From JAICYJ01 sp038212095 (GTDB lineage: Bacteria > Actinomycetota > Thermoleophilia > Gaiellales > JAICJC01), in the NCBI GenBank assembly GCA_038212095.1, contig JBBQUW010000039.1, forward strand, positions 1 through 24,630: a DNA stretch of 24,630 nt. The letters run 5' to 3'. The stretch's first letter is position 1, and each line of letters begins with the position of its first letter. The position numbers and the translations under genes were made by a program. Shown here piece after piece: positions 7,978 to 14,388 of this stretch. The notes below the pieces were generated by a model that was not told where the DNA came from, searched no databases, and saw nothing but the letters and a program-made list of their open reading frames with translations.

Positions 7978-9021
7978 TCAGTGTGGGACGGGGGGTGCCG
8001 ACGAGACGGCGGCCTTGGTGACCGGGATCACCTCGACCAGCGTGCTCCTGCCTTGCCGCCCCGATGGACGTCCGTTGGCCTCACGCAGCCGCTGAACGAT
8101 CCACCATGTGACCAGCGCGTACACGGTGCCCGCGAGCACGTCGACCACGTAGTGCTCACCGGTGTAGACGATCATGAACCAGACGCCCACCACGCGCACC
8201 GTCTCCAGGTACAGCAGCCACGCGGGCAACCGGTACTTGAGGATGACCAGGAAGCCGACCACCGGGAAGGCGGCGTGCATCGACGGGAGCGCGGCAACCA
8301 CGTCGTACGCGTTGCCGTCGCCCTTGAACGCGGCGATCGAGTCCAGCCCCACGCCATCCAGGCTCTGCTTCAGCAGGCTGTGCACGCCCGGCGCTAGGCC
8401 GTGCTGGGCGGCCAGCCACGGCGGCGCGCTGGGAAGCAGCACGAACGTCAGGCCCGCGAACAGCGAGAGCAGCACGTCGGTGTACATCAGCTCGCCGAAG
8501 CCCTCGCCACGGCGGACGTGCCACAGGTAGAAGCCAAGCATCAGAGGGAAGACGAAGTGCGTCGTGTACATCAGCACGCAGAACGCCTGGATGCCGAGGC
8601 TGAGGTGCAGGTGCTGCTGCAGGAATACCGTCGGTAGCGTGCCAAAGCCGATCAGCTTGTCGATCTGGATCTGCGGCGTGTAGGTGACCGGCATGTGCAG
8701 GGCCTGGGCGAAGTGGAACGCCAGCCCGTAAACGATCACGATCGAGAGCACCGGCGTCCAGTCGCGGACGAAGCGGCCGCTCGAGTTGGTGTACAGCGCG
8801 CCGGCGAGCATCAGCATCAGAATGTGTCCCGGGCCGGGTGTTCCTCCCCGGATCACGTTGACCGCGGCAAGGATCAGCCCTGAGGCAAGCAGCACCACCG
8901 CAAGGCCGCGGCGGATGCGCATCGCGCCGATCGTCTGCGACTGCTCCGACCGATCGACCATCCACTCGAAGTTATCGAGCAGGCGGAGCGAGGCACGGAA
9001 GGGGGCTAGGGGATCGCGCAT
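7978..9021 (-). CDS. PAP2_3 (inositol phosphorylceramide synthase-like) membrane phosphatase/transferase
   Basis: The product is 347 aa, a polytopic membrane protein with about six hydrophobic segments (roughly 40-57, 88-106, 143-165, 182-200, 250-268, 277-303). The phosphatase-superfamily signature is split as in the AUR1/PAP2_3 group: PSMHAAFP with His249, then YTGEHYVVDVLAG with His290 and Asp294. Family members hydrolyse lipid phosphates or transfer phospho-head groups on the outer face of the membrane. The lipid substrate here is unknown. The N-terminal 35 residues are hydrophilic. Internal ATGs at residues 21 and 34 are alternative starts, because no good Shine-Dalgarno precedes 9021. 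It lies between gatB (72 nt upstream) and the aminotransferase. A weak hairpin (9047-9068, arms CCGATT/AATCGG) sits in the gap after gatB. Confidence 0.85.
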   Translation of the reverse strand: MRDPLAPFRASLRLLDNFEWMVDRSEQSQTIGAMRIRRGLAVVLLASGLILAAVNVIRGGTPGPGHILMLMLAGALYTNSSGRFVRDWTPVLSIVIVYGLAFHFAQALHMPVTYTPQIQIDKLIGFGTLPTVFLQQHLHLSLGIQAFCVLMYTTHFVFPLMLGFYLWHVRRGEGFGELMYTDVLLSLFAGLTFVLLPSAPPWLAAQHGLAPGVHSLLKQSLDGVGLDSIAAFKGDGNAYDVVAALPSMHAAFPVVGFLVILKYRLPAWLLYLETVRVVGVWFMIVYTGEHYVVDVLAGTVYALVTWWIVQRLREANGRPSGRQGRSTLVEVIPVTKAAVSSAPPVPH

Positions 9022-9093
9022 CAGCGCCTACATCGGCAAACCGCGGCCGATTTGTGAGCGTGAATCGGGGGCTCGCACCTCTCGCCGAGCGGC

Positions 9094-10515
9094 TCACAGC
9101 TTGGAGCGGAACAACTCCTGCACCTGACGCGCATCGGCCCGGCCCTGCGTGCGCTTCATGACCTGTCCCACAAGCGCATTGATGACGCCGTCCTTCCCGC
9201 CGCGGAACTGCTCCACGAAGGCCGGATTGGCCGTGATCACGTCGTCGACGATCGCCGCCAGCTCGTCGCTGTCGCCGATCGATGCCAGGCCGTGCTGCTC
9301 GACCAGCTGCGCGGGGTCGGCGGCCGGATCGTCCACCAGCATGGCGTAGACCTGCTTGCCGATCGTGGTGGTGATCGCGCCGCCGGAAATCAGGCCGATC
9401 AGGCCGGCCAGCGCCGCCGCAGACAGCGTGTCCACCGGTGCCGGACGGGTGTTCAGCACCCAGTCGGCGGCGACCTTCGCGTCGGTATCCACCGCCACAG
9501 CCTCGAAGTATTCGGCGATGCGGGGCTCGGCGTTGAGGTCGGTGGCGTACTGTGGCGGCAGCGCGAAGTCGCGCTGGAAGCGGGCGATGCGGGCGGCTGG
9601 GAGCTCCGGCAGCGAGGCCCGCATCCGCTCGATCAGCTCGGTCGAGGGCGCCAGCGGCACCAGGTCGGGCTCGGGGAAGTAGCGATAGTCGTGCGCCTGC
9701 TCCTTGCTGCGCAGCGAGCGCAGGGCGCGCGTGCCGGGGTCGTAGTGCAGCGTCTCGGGCACCACCGCGCCGCCGCCGTCGAGCAGCGCCACCTGGCGGC
9801 GGATCTCGGCCGCCATCCCCTCACCCAGGAACTTGAACGAGTTCATGTTCTTGAGCTCGGTCTTGGTGCCGAGCTGGCCGCTGCCCCGCGGGCGCACCGA
9901 GACGTTGGCGTCGCAGCGCAGCGAACCCTTCTCCATGTCGCAGTCCGACACTCCCACCGTCTGCAGCGTGTTCTTGAGCAGGACGAGGAAGCCCACCGCC
10001 TGCTCAGGCGACGCGATGTCGGGCTCGGTGACGATCTCGACCAGCGGCGTGCCACAGCGGTTGAAGTCGACCAGCGAGTAGTCGGCCCCGCCGATCCTTC
10101 CGGCCTCGCCACCGGCGTGCACCAGCTTGGCCGCATCCTCTTCGAGGTGCGCCCTGGTGATGCGGATGCGGACGCCGTCCACCTCCAGGTGGCCTGAGCC
10201 ACAGATCGGTTCGTCGTACTGGCTGATCTGATACGCCTTGGGACTATCGGGATAGAAGTAGTTCTTGCGGTGGAACTGGCAGCGCGCCGCGATCGCACAG
10301 TTGAGTGCCAGGCCGATCTGGATCGCCTTCTCGACCGCCGCCTGGTTGATCCGCGGCAGCACCCCTGGATGGCCGAGGCAGAGCGGGCAGGTGAGCGTGT
10401 TCGGCTCGGCCCCGAACCGGTTCTCGCACGCGCAGAACATCTTCGTCTCGGTGTTGAGCTGGACGTGGATCTCGAGCCCGATCACCGGCTCCCATGCACC
10501 GGCCGCGCCGCTCAC
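9094..10515 (-). CDS. gatB: Asp/Glu-tRNA(Asn/Gln) amidotransferase subunit B
   Basis: The product is 473 aa. GatB is the kinase and tRNA-binding subunit of GatCAB, which converts misacylated Glu-tRNA-Gln (and Asp-tRNA-Asn) to Gln/Asn-tRNA. The protein begins WEPVIGLEIHVQLNTETKMFC, the family hallmark. A zinc site is seen as CAC...CPLC near residues 28-48, and the catalytic cradle includes FYPDSPKAYQISQYD and the VDFNRCGTPLVEIVTEPD motif. The C-terminal 150 residues form the helical GatB/YqeY tail domain. The GTG start at 10515 overlaps the gatA stop as GTGA. An in-frame ATG at 10731 would add 72 residues encoded inside gatA and is rejected. Confidence 0.95.
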   Translation of the reverse strand: MSGAAGAWEPVIGLEIHVQLNTETKMFCACENRFGAEPNTLTCPLCLGHPGVLPRINQAAVEKAIQIGLALNCAIAARCQFHRKNYFYPDSPKAYQISQYDEPICGSGHLEVDGVRIRITRAHLEEDAAKLVHAGGEAGRIGGADYSLVDFNRCGTPLVEIVTEPDIASPEQAVGFLVLLKNTLQTVGVSDCDMEKGSLRCDANVSVRPRGSGQLGTKTELKNMNSFKFLGEGMAAEIRRQVALLDGGGAVVPETLHYDPGTRALRSLRSKEQAHDYRYFPEPDLVPLAPSTELIERMRASLPELPAARIARFQRDFALPPQYATDLNAEPRIAEYFEAVAVDTDAKVAADWVLNTRPAPVDTLSAAALAGLIGLISGGAITTTIGKQVYAMLVDDPAADPAQLVEQHGLASIGDSDELAAIVDDVITANPAFVEQFRGGKDGVINALVGQVMKRTQGRADARQVQELFRSKL

Positions 10516-11975
10516 GACGCGACCGCGCGCATCGCCGGCGGAACCGGATCGAAGCCGAGATCGCGCTCCAGCGCATGAGCCGCATCCAGGATGCGGTTCT
10601 CCGAGAACGCCGGGCCGATCAGCTGCAACCCGACCGGAAGCCCGTTCGATAGGCCGCACGGCAGGGAGATTCCGGGCAGACCAGCCAGGTTGACAGGCAC
10701 CGTCAGGACGTCGCAGGCATACATCGCCCATGGATCGTCGATACGGGCGCCGATCGGGAAGGCCACCGTCGGCGAGGCAGGCGTCGCGATCAGATCGACC
10801 TGGGCAAACGCCGCGTCGAAATCTCGCCTGATCAGCGTGCGCACACGCTGCGCGGTGCCGTAGTAGGCGTCGTAGTAGCCAGCGGAGAGCACGTAGGTGC
10901 CGAGCATGATGCGGCGCTTGACCTCGGCACCGAACCCCTGCGAGCGGGTGCGGCCGTACATCTCGACCACCGTGTCTCCCGCCTCCTCCAGCCGCAGGCC
11001 GTAGCGAACGCCGTCGAACCTGGCCAGGTTGGCGGACGCCTCGGCGGGCGCGATCAGGTAGTAGGCCGGCAGCGCGTGCGCGGCGTGCGGCAACGTGACC
11101 GCGCGGATGCTCGCGCCCATCCGCTCGGCCCGCGTCATCGCGGCGTCAAACGCCGCCCGCACCCCCGGCTCGATACCCTGCGCCAACAGGTCGGTCGGGA
11201 TGCCGATCGCGACGCCCTGCAGGTGCTCGGCGTCCGGTATCCGCACCGGCTCGCGCAGCGCCACCGACGTCGAGTCGCAGGCGTCGTGGCCGGCGATCAC
11301 CTCCAGCGCAAGCGCGGCGTCGCGAACGGTCAGCGCGAACGGCCCCACCTGGTCGAGCGAGCTGCCGAAGGCGATCAGGCCGTGCCGCGAGACGGCGCCG
11401 TAGGTCGGCTTCAGCCCGACGACGCCGCACAGAGCAGCCGGCTGGCGGATCGAGCCGCCGGTGTCCGTTCCGAGCGCCAACGGTGCAAAACCGGCCGCCA
11501 CCGCGGCCGCCGATCCCCCGCTCGAACCACCGGGCACCAGCTCCGCGTCCCACGGGTTGCGCGTCGGCCCAAACGCTGAGTGCTCGGTCGACGAGCCCAT
11601 CGCGAACTCGTCCATGTTGGTCTTGCCGAGCGGGATCAGGCCGGCCTGACGGGATCGGGTGACGACGCCGGCATCAAACAGCGGCCGGTGACCTTCCAGG
11701 ATGCGCGAGCCGGCGGTCGTCTCCTCCCCGCGCACGCAGAGGATGTCCTTCAGCGCGATCGGCACGCCCTGCAGCCCCCTGCGGCCGTCTCGATCGAGCG
11801 CGTCCGCCTCCGCCAGCGCCCGGTCGCGGCGCGTGCGCAGAAAGCAGTGCAGACGGTGGTCACCGGCATCGATCCGGTCGAGGTACGCCTCGATCAGCTC
11901 GCGGCAAGAGACCTCGCCGCCGTCAAGCAGCTCGACGCACCGCTCCGCGGTCAGTCCCAGCGTATCGACGGTCAT
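10512..11975 (-). CDS. gatA: Asp/Glu-tRNA(Asn/Gln) amidotransferase subunit A (amidase)
   Basis: The product is 487 aa, an amidase-signature enzyme that releases ammonia from glutamine and channels it to GatB. The Ser-cisSer-Lys triad is visible: Lys76 (PIALKDILC), Ser151 in the GGSSGGSAAAVAAG loop and nucleophile Ser175 in GTDTGGSIRQPA. These correspond to Lys79, Ser154 and Ser178 of the Staphylococcus aureus enzyme with a constant offset of three. Length is typical. The ATG start overlaps the gatC stop as ATGA and the end overlaps gatB as GTGA, so the three subunits should be co-translated. The organism therefore probably makes Gln-tRNA, and perhaps Asn-tRNA, by transamidation. Confidence 0.96.
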   Translation of the reverse strand: MTVDTLGLTAERCVELLDGGEVSCRELIEAYLDRIDAGDHRLHCFLRTRRDRALAEADALDRDGRRGLQGVPIALKDILCVRGEETTAGSRILEGHRPLFDAGVVTRSRQAGLIPLGKTNMDEFAMGSSTEHSAFGPTRNPWDAELVPGGSSGGSAAAVAAGFAPLALGTDTGGSIRQPAALCGVVGLKPTYGAVSRHGLIAFGSSLDQVGPFALTVRDAALALEVIAGHDACDSTSVALREPVRIPDAEHLQGVAIGIPTDLLAQGIEPGVRAAFDAAMTRAERMGASIRAVTLPHAAHALPAYYLIAPAEASANLARFDGVRYGLRLEEAGDTVVEMYGRTRSQGFGAEVKRRIMLGTYVLSAGYYDAYYGTAQRVRTLIRRDFDAAFAQVDLIATPASPTVAFPIGARIDDPWAMYACDVLTVPVNLAGLPGISLPCGLSNGLPVGLQLIGPAFSENRILDAAHALERDLGFDPVPPAMRAVAS

Positions 11976-12256
11976 GACGTCGGCGGGACGCGGAACGCGC
12001 CGTCCTGCGCCGCGGGAGCTCCGTCCAGCACCTCCGCCTGCGGCCAGCTTGGCCGCGGCCGATCGGGCCGGGTCACGTTCTGGAGGTCGAGAGCATGGGC
12101 GGTGGGCGGCACGCTGGCCAGGTCGAGGCCCGCCAGCGCCTCGACGTGCCCGAGGATGCCGGACAGCTGCTCGGACATGCGAGTCACCTCGTCCTCGCTC
12201 AACGAGAGGTTGGCGAGCCGGGCGACGTGGAGGACGTCGTCAGAGGAGATTGCCAT
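11972..12256 (-). CDS. gatC: Asp/Glu-tRNA(Asn/Gln) amidotransferase subunit C
   Basis: The product is 94 aa from the chosen ATG. GatC is the small subunit that wraps between GatA and GatB and stabilises the complex. The diagnostic N-terminus DDVLHVARLANLSLSEDE is present, followed by the ILGHVEALAGLDLASVPPTAH segment and a Pro-rich C-terminus ending FRVPP. An upstream in-frame ATG at 12289 would start inside a strong hairpin and add 11 residues outside the family consensus, so 12256 is preferred. There is no Shine-Dalgarno. Instead TATCCT lies 7 nt upstream of the ATG, consistent with a leaderless mRNA. It is the first gene of gatC-gatA-gatB. Confidence 0.93.
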   Translation of the reverse strand: MAISSDDVLHVARLANLSLSEDEVTRMSEQLSGILGHVEALAGLDLASVPPTAHALDLQNVTRPDRPRPSWPQAEVLDGAPAAQDGAFRVPPTS

Positions 12257-12263
12257 CGGCGAG

Positions 12264-12269
12264 AGGATA
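12264..12269 (-). promoter_or_regulatory. Candidate -10 of a leaderless gatCAB promoter
   Basis: The minus strand reads TATCCT followed by CTCGCCG and the gatC ATG. The 7-nt spacing would put the first transcribed base at or next to the start codon. The expected -35 region falls within the inverted repeat 12273-12305 and shows no good hexamer. The absence of a Shine-Dalgarno supports the leaderless reading, which remains inference. Confidence 0.35.
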
Positions 12270-12272
12270 GAC

Positions 12273-12305
12273 GACGGCCGCGCGGTCACGGAGCGCGCGG
12301 CCGTC
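12273..12305 (-). terminator. Large perfect inverted repeat between csp and gatC
   Basis: GACGGCCGCGCG (12273-12284) and CGCGCGGCCGTC (12294-12305) are exact complements around a 9-nt loop, a 12-bp G/C-rich stem. It begins 10 nt after the cold-shock gene stop and ends 17 nt before the gatC start. There is no U-tract, so efficient intrinsic termination is uncertain. It may instead act as an mRNA 3'-end stabiliser, a pause or L-shaped terminator, or an operator. Confidence 0.6.
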
Positions 12306-12315
12306 GCCGTCGCGA

Positions 12316-12516
12316 TCAGATCAGACGCACGCCGCTGGCCTGCAGGCCCTTGTTGCCCTGGGCGACCTCGTACTCGACCCGCTGGCCCTCAGCCAGGCTC
12401 TTGTAGCCGTCGCCCTGGATCTCGGAGAAGTGCACGAACACGTCCTCACCCCCGTCCTGCTGGATGAAGCCGTAGCCCTTCTCGTTGCTGAACCACTTCA
12501 CCGTACCTTCTGCCAA
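12316..12516 (-). CDS. Cold-shock protein (CspA family)
   Basis: The product is 66 aa, a single cold-shock domain that binds single-stranded RNA/DNA and acts as an RNA chaperone. The sequence begins LAEGTVKWFSNEKGYGFI, with RNP1 KGYGFI (13-18) and RNP2 VFVHF (26-30), and ends with the usual NVxL-like ASGVRLI. The start is TTG at 12516, supported by GGAGG 9 nt upstream (12526-12530) and by the family N-terminus. An ATG further upstream at 12591 would place 25 unrelated residues in front. A good promoter lies at 12580-12608. The gene is monocistronic or weakly linked to gatC through a long hairpin. Confidence 0.93.
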   Translation of the reverse strand: MAEGTVKWFSNEKGYGFIQQDGGEDVFVHFSEIQGDGYKSLAEGQRVEYEVAQGNKGLQASGVRLI

Positions 12517-12558
12517 CCTACTCGTCCTCCTCGAGGAAAACCGCGGACCGGTATGGAC

Positions 12559-12577
12559 CGCCTCTGTGAGAGAGGCG
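12559..12577 (-). promoter_or_regulatory. Hairpin at the 5' end of the csp leader
   Basis: The minus strand reads CGCCTCT-CTCAC-AGAGGCG, a perfect 7-bp stem overlapping the predicted transcription start (about 12573). Cold-shock mRNAs often have structured leaders that influence stability and temperature response. Whether the full stem is transcribed depends on the exact start site. Confidence 0.35.
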
Positions 12578-12579
12578 CG

Positions 12580-12608
12580 AATATAGAGCACGTTGCGGAC
12601 GGCTGCAA
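12580..12608 (-). promoter_or_regulatory. Promoter of the cold-shock gene
   Basis: On the minus strand TTGCAG (12603-12608) and TATATT (12580-12585) are separated by exactly 17 nt. The -10 is a near-consensus, AT-rich hexamer in very G/C-rich surroundings. The predicted 5' UTR is about 57 nt and contains the csp Shine-Dalgarno. This is the clearest sigma-70-type promoter for a protein gene in the window. Confidence 0.7.
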
Positions 12609-12626
12609 ACGGTAGGTCAACGACCG

Positions 12627-13475
12627 CTACGAACGGCGCTGTGAAGCGGCCTGAAGGGTGTTTGAGAGCAGCATCGCGATCGTCATCGGGCCGACCCCGC
12701 CGGGCACCGGTGTGATCGCGCCCGCGACCTGCGATGCGCTGGCGTAGTGCACGTCGCCCACCAGTCCGGAGTCGGTGCGGTTGATACCGACGTCGATCAC
12801 GGCTGCGCCCGGCTTGATCATCTCGCCCGTGATCATCTCCGGGCGGCCGACCGCAGCCACCAGGATGTCCGCGCGGCGCGTGACCGAAGCCAGGTCGCGG
12901 GTTCGCGAGTGGGCGATCGTGACCGTCGCACTCTGGTGCAGCAGCAGCAGCGCGACCGGCTTGCCGACGATGTCCGAGCGTCCCACCACCACGGCGTCGG
13001 CTCCCTGGACGGGGATCTCGTACGCCGCCAACAGCTCCATCACGCCGGCGGGCGTGCAGGGCCGCAGGCCCGGTTGATTGGCCACCAGTCGGCCGACGCT
13101 GACCGGATGGAAGCCGTCCACGTCCTTCGACGGATCGATCAGCTCGAGCACCGGTTTGGAGTTGAGCTCGCCTGGCAGCGGCAGCTGCACCAGGATGCCG
13201 TCGACGCGGTCGTCGGCGTTCCAGCGAGCCACGGCATCCTCGACCTCGTGCTGGCTGGCGGTGGCGGGCAGCGATTCGTGGAACGAGGCCATGCCCACCT
13301 CACGGCAGCGCTCACCCTTGCTGGTGACGTAGACCTGTGACGCGGCGTCCTCGCCGACCAGGATCGTCACCAAGCCGGGCGTATGCCCCGTCTCCGCCAC
13401 GAGTTCGCGCACGCCAGCGGCAACCCGCTCGCGCACCGCCTCGGCCGCCTGCTTGCCGTCGATCACCGTCGCCAT
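12627..13475 (-). CDS. folD: Bifunctional methylenetetrahydrofolate dehydrogenase / methenyltetrahydrofolate cyclohydrolase
   Basis: The product is 282 aa. FolD interconverts 5,10-methylene-, methenyl- and 10-formyl-tetrahydrofolate using NADP, supplying one-carbon units. Seen in sequence: Tyr49 and Lys53 of the cyclohydrolase site (QVYVTSKGERC), the DGILVQLPLP motif, DVDGFHPVSVGRL, the VVVGRSDIVGKPVA nucleotide-binding motif and the terminal TPVPGGVGPMTIAMLL signature. Length and motifs are complete. The ATG start lacks a Shine-Dalgarno and is preceded 8 nt upstream by TATCGT, so the mRNA may be leaderless. It is transcribed divergently from the Tad pilus locus and ends about 110 nt before the csp start. 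Confidence 0.96.
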   Translation of the reverse strand: MATVIDGKQAAEAVRERVAAGVRELVAETGHTPGLVTILVGEDAASQVYVTSKGERCREVGMASFHESLPATASQHEVEDAVARWNADDRVDGILVQLPLPGELNSKPVLELIDPSKDVDGFHPVSVGRLVANQPGLRPCTPAGVMELLAAYEIPVQGADAVVVGRSDIVGKPVALLLLHQSATVTIAHSRTRDLASVTRRADILVAAVGRPEMITGEMIKPGAAVIDVGINRTDSGLVGDVHYASASQVAGAITPVPGGVGPMTIAMLLSNTLQAASQRRS

Positions 13476-13483
13476 GGGGGCGG

Positions 13484-13489
13484 ACGATA
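13484..13489 (-). promoter_or_regulatory. Candidate -10 of a leaderless folD promoter
   Basis: The minus strand reads TATCGT followed by 8 nt (CCGCCCCC) and the folD ATG. Together with the missing Shine-Dalgarno this fits the TANNNT-to-start spacing of leaderless actinobacterial mRNAs. No convincing -35 is seen. Confidence 0.35.
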
Positions 13490-13508
13490 CCGGAGATCGG
13501 ACGGATTT

Positions 13509-13523
13509 CCACTCCAGGAGTGG
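13509..13523. repeat. Palindrome in the folD-flp divergent region
   Basis: CCACTCC-A-GGAGTGG has perfect 7-bp arms around a single central base, the size and symmetry of a dimeric repressor operator. It lies 34 nt upstream of the folD start and about 80 nt before the flp leader hairpins, so it could serve either gene. No regulator gene is adjacent. Confidence 0.4.
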
Positions 13524-13587
13524 GCGAGGAATGTTCGTCCGTTCGGGTGATAGCGGTCCGGCCGGTGATGTCGTACACCTGTGAAGG

Positions 13588-13599
13588 CGTTCCAGAACG
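13588..13599. repeat. Short palindrome upstream of flp
   Basis: CGTTC-CA-GAACG has 5-bp arms and a 2-nt centre, close to the presumed 5' end of the flp leader. It could be an operator half-pair or chance. No match to a named binding site is claimed. Confidence 0.25.
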
Positions 13600-13604
13600 G
13601 CAGG

Positions 13605-13726
13605 TTCCCCCGAATAGGGGAATTCAACTCCAGGGCCTCAAGCCACAGGGCGAACTGCCGAAACAGTCCATACAGGATGCGGCCCACCCGGCTGCGTCCC
13701 AGAGTTATACGAAGGAGGTGAATTCC
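13605..13726 (+). promoter_or_regulatory. Structured flp leader with Shine-Dalgarno-sequestering stem
   Basis: GGAATTCAACTCC (13619-13631) can pair with GGAGGTGAATTCC (13714-13726): 12 of 13 positions pair, with one A.G mismatch. The 3' strand contains the entire Shine-Dalgarno and spacer up to the TTG start of flp, so the stem should block initiation. Enclosed are a small hairpin, ACTG-CCGAAA-CAGT (about 13653-13666), and a 10-bp hairpin, GGATGCGGCC-CACCC-GGCTGCGTCC (13675-13699). A 5' hairpin, TTCCCC-CGAATA-GGGGAA (13605-13622), shares four bases with the closing stem and so competes with it. This is the architecture of a translational riboswitch or thermosensor. The ligand is unknown. The promoter was not identified. 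Confidence 0.6.
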
Positions 13727-13897
13727 TTGATCGAGTACCTGAGCCGCCTGATCGCGGACCTCAAGGAGGAGTCGGGCCAGACGATGGCTGAGTACGCCGT
13801 TGTCCTCGGCGTCATCACCATCGCTGTGGTCATCACCCTCGGCCTCCTGAGCACGAAGATCTCCGCCGTTCTCTCCAGCGTGATCACCGCCATGTAA
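13727..13897 (+). CDS. flp: Flp/Fap-type pilin (Tad pilus major subunit precursor)
   Basis: The product is 56 aa, the structural subunit of the thin Tad (type IVb-like) pilus. The sequence has a short leader ending ESG, a processing site G17|Q18 followed by TMAEY with Glu at +5 and Tyr at +6, and then a roughly 22-residue hydrophobic helix (VVLGVITIAVVITLGLLS). This is the classic Flp arrangement, giving a mature pilin of about 39 aa. The start is TTG at 13727, set by AAGGAGG 8 nt upstream. Without it the frame would begin far upstream in non-coding DNA. A strong terminator follows immediately. It is the first gene of the tad cluster. Confidence 0.92.
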   Translation: MIEYLSRLIADLKEESGQTMAEYAVVLGVITIAVVITLGLLSTKISAVLSSVITAM

Positions 13898-13910
13898 GAC
13901 TGGCGATCCC

Positions 13911-13960
13911 GGCGGGTCTCCGATGCTGTATGGCATTGGGGACCCGCCTTCTCTCTTTCC
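13911..13960 (+). terminator. Intrinsic terminator directly after flp
   Basis: GGCGGGTCTCC (13911-13921) pairs with GGGGACCCGCC (13938-13948) over 11 bp (one T-G pair) around a 16-nt loop, followed by the pyrimidine/U-rich tail TTCTCTCTTTCC. It begins 13 nt after the flp stop and ends before tadE. Partial termination here would set a high pilin-to-machinery transcript ratio. Confidence 0.85.
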
Positions 13961-13986
13961 CGAGTCCCACTTTCAGCGAGGATGGC

Positions 13987-14388
13987 GTGTTCAAGCGACG
14001 CAACAAGAATGAGCGCGGACAGGCGGTGGTCGAGTTCGCGGTGATCCTTCCCGTGCTGCTGCTGATCCTGTTTGCGATCCTGCAGTTCGGCGTCGCCTTC
14101 AACGACTACATCCAGGTCACCGCGGCCGCTCGTGAGGGCGCTCGTAAGGCGGCCGTGAGCCGAACGCTGGGCACCAGTGCGGCCGAGACCGCGGCCACCA
14201 CCGCCGCCAAGAACGCTGCGCCGGGCCTGACCGCCGGCAGCGTGAACGTGACCTTCCCCAACAGCCCAACGTTCGCTCAGGGTTCGGACATCACGGTGCA
14301 GGTCACCTATCCCTACTCGATCAGCATCATCGGTCTTGTCGTCTCGTCGGGCAACCTCAGCTCGTCGACGACGATGCGGGTCGAGTAG
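13987..14388 (+). CDS. tadE: TadE-like pseudopilin
   Basis: The product is 133 aa from the chosen GTG, a minor pilin-like protein of the Tad system needed for pilus assembly. The N-terminus is basic (KRRNKNERG), followed by the processing motif G11|QAVVEF with Glu at +5 and a hydrophobic stretch (AVILPVLLLILFAILQFGVAF). The rest is a small exported domain with AAREGARKAAV, typical of TadE. An in-frame ATG at 13930 is rejected because it falls in the loop of the flp terminator. GTG 13987 has GAGGA 4 nt upstream, and it gives a normal-length leader. A hairpin (14399-14413) follows the stop. Confidence 0.88.
   Translation: MFKRRNKNERGQAVVEFAVILPVLLLILFAILQFGVAFNDYIQVTAAAREGARKAAVSRTLGTSAAETAATTAAKNAAPGLTAGSVNVTFPNSPTFAQGSDITVQVTYPYSISIIGLVVSSGNLSSSTTMRVE

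Noticed and set aside
6669..8021. 450-codon plus-strand open frame opposite the class V aminotransferase
   Set aside because: Composition typical of an antisense frame. The aminotransferase motifs are on the minus strand.
10516..10731. 72-residue N-terminal extension of GatB
   Set aside because: It lies within gatA, has an unrelated composition, and GatB homologues begin at the WEPVIGLEIH segment. GTG 10515 with GTGA overlap is the natural start.
12517..12591. ATG-started 91-residue version of the cold-shock protein
   Set aside because: The first 25 residues would come from the csp leader and promoter-proximal hairpin. The TTG with GGAGG 9 nt upstream matches the family N-terminus.
13337..13726. 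Long plus-strand frame running into flp from within the folD region
   Set aside because: It is antisense to folD and then crosses the structured leader. Flp pilins are short and the AAGGAGG-TTG signal defines the start.
13930..13986. Upstream ATG start for tadE
   Set aside because: The codon is inside the loop of the flp terminator, has no ribosome-binding site and would add 19 unrelated residues.
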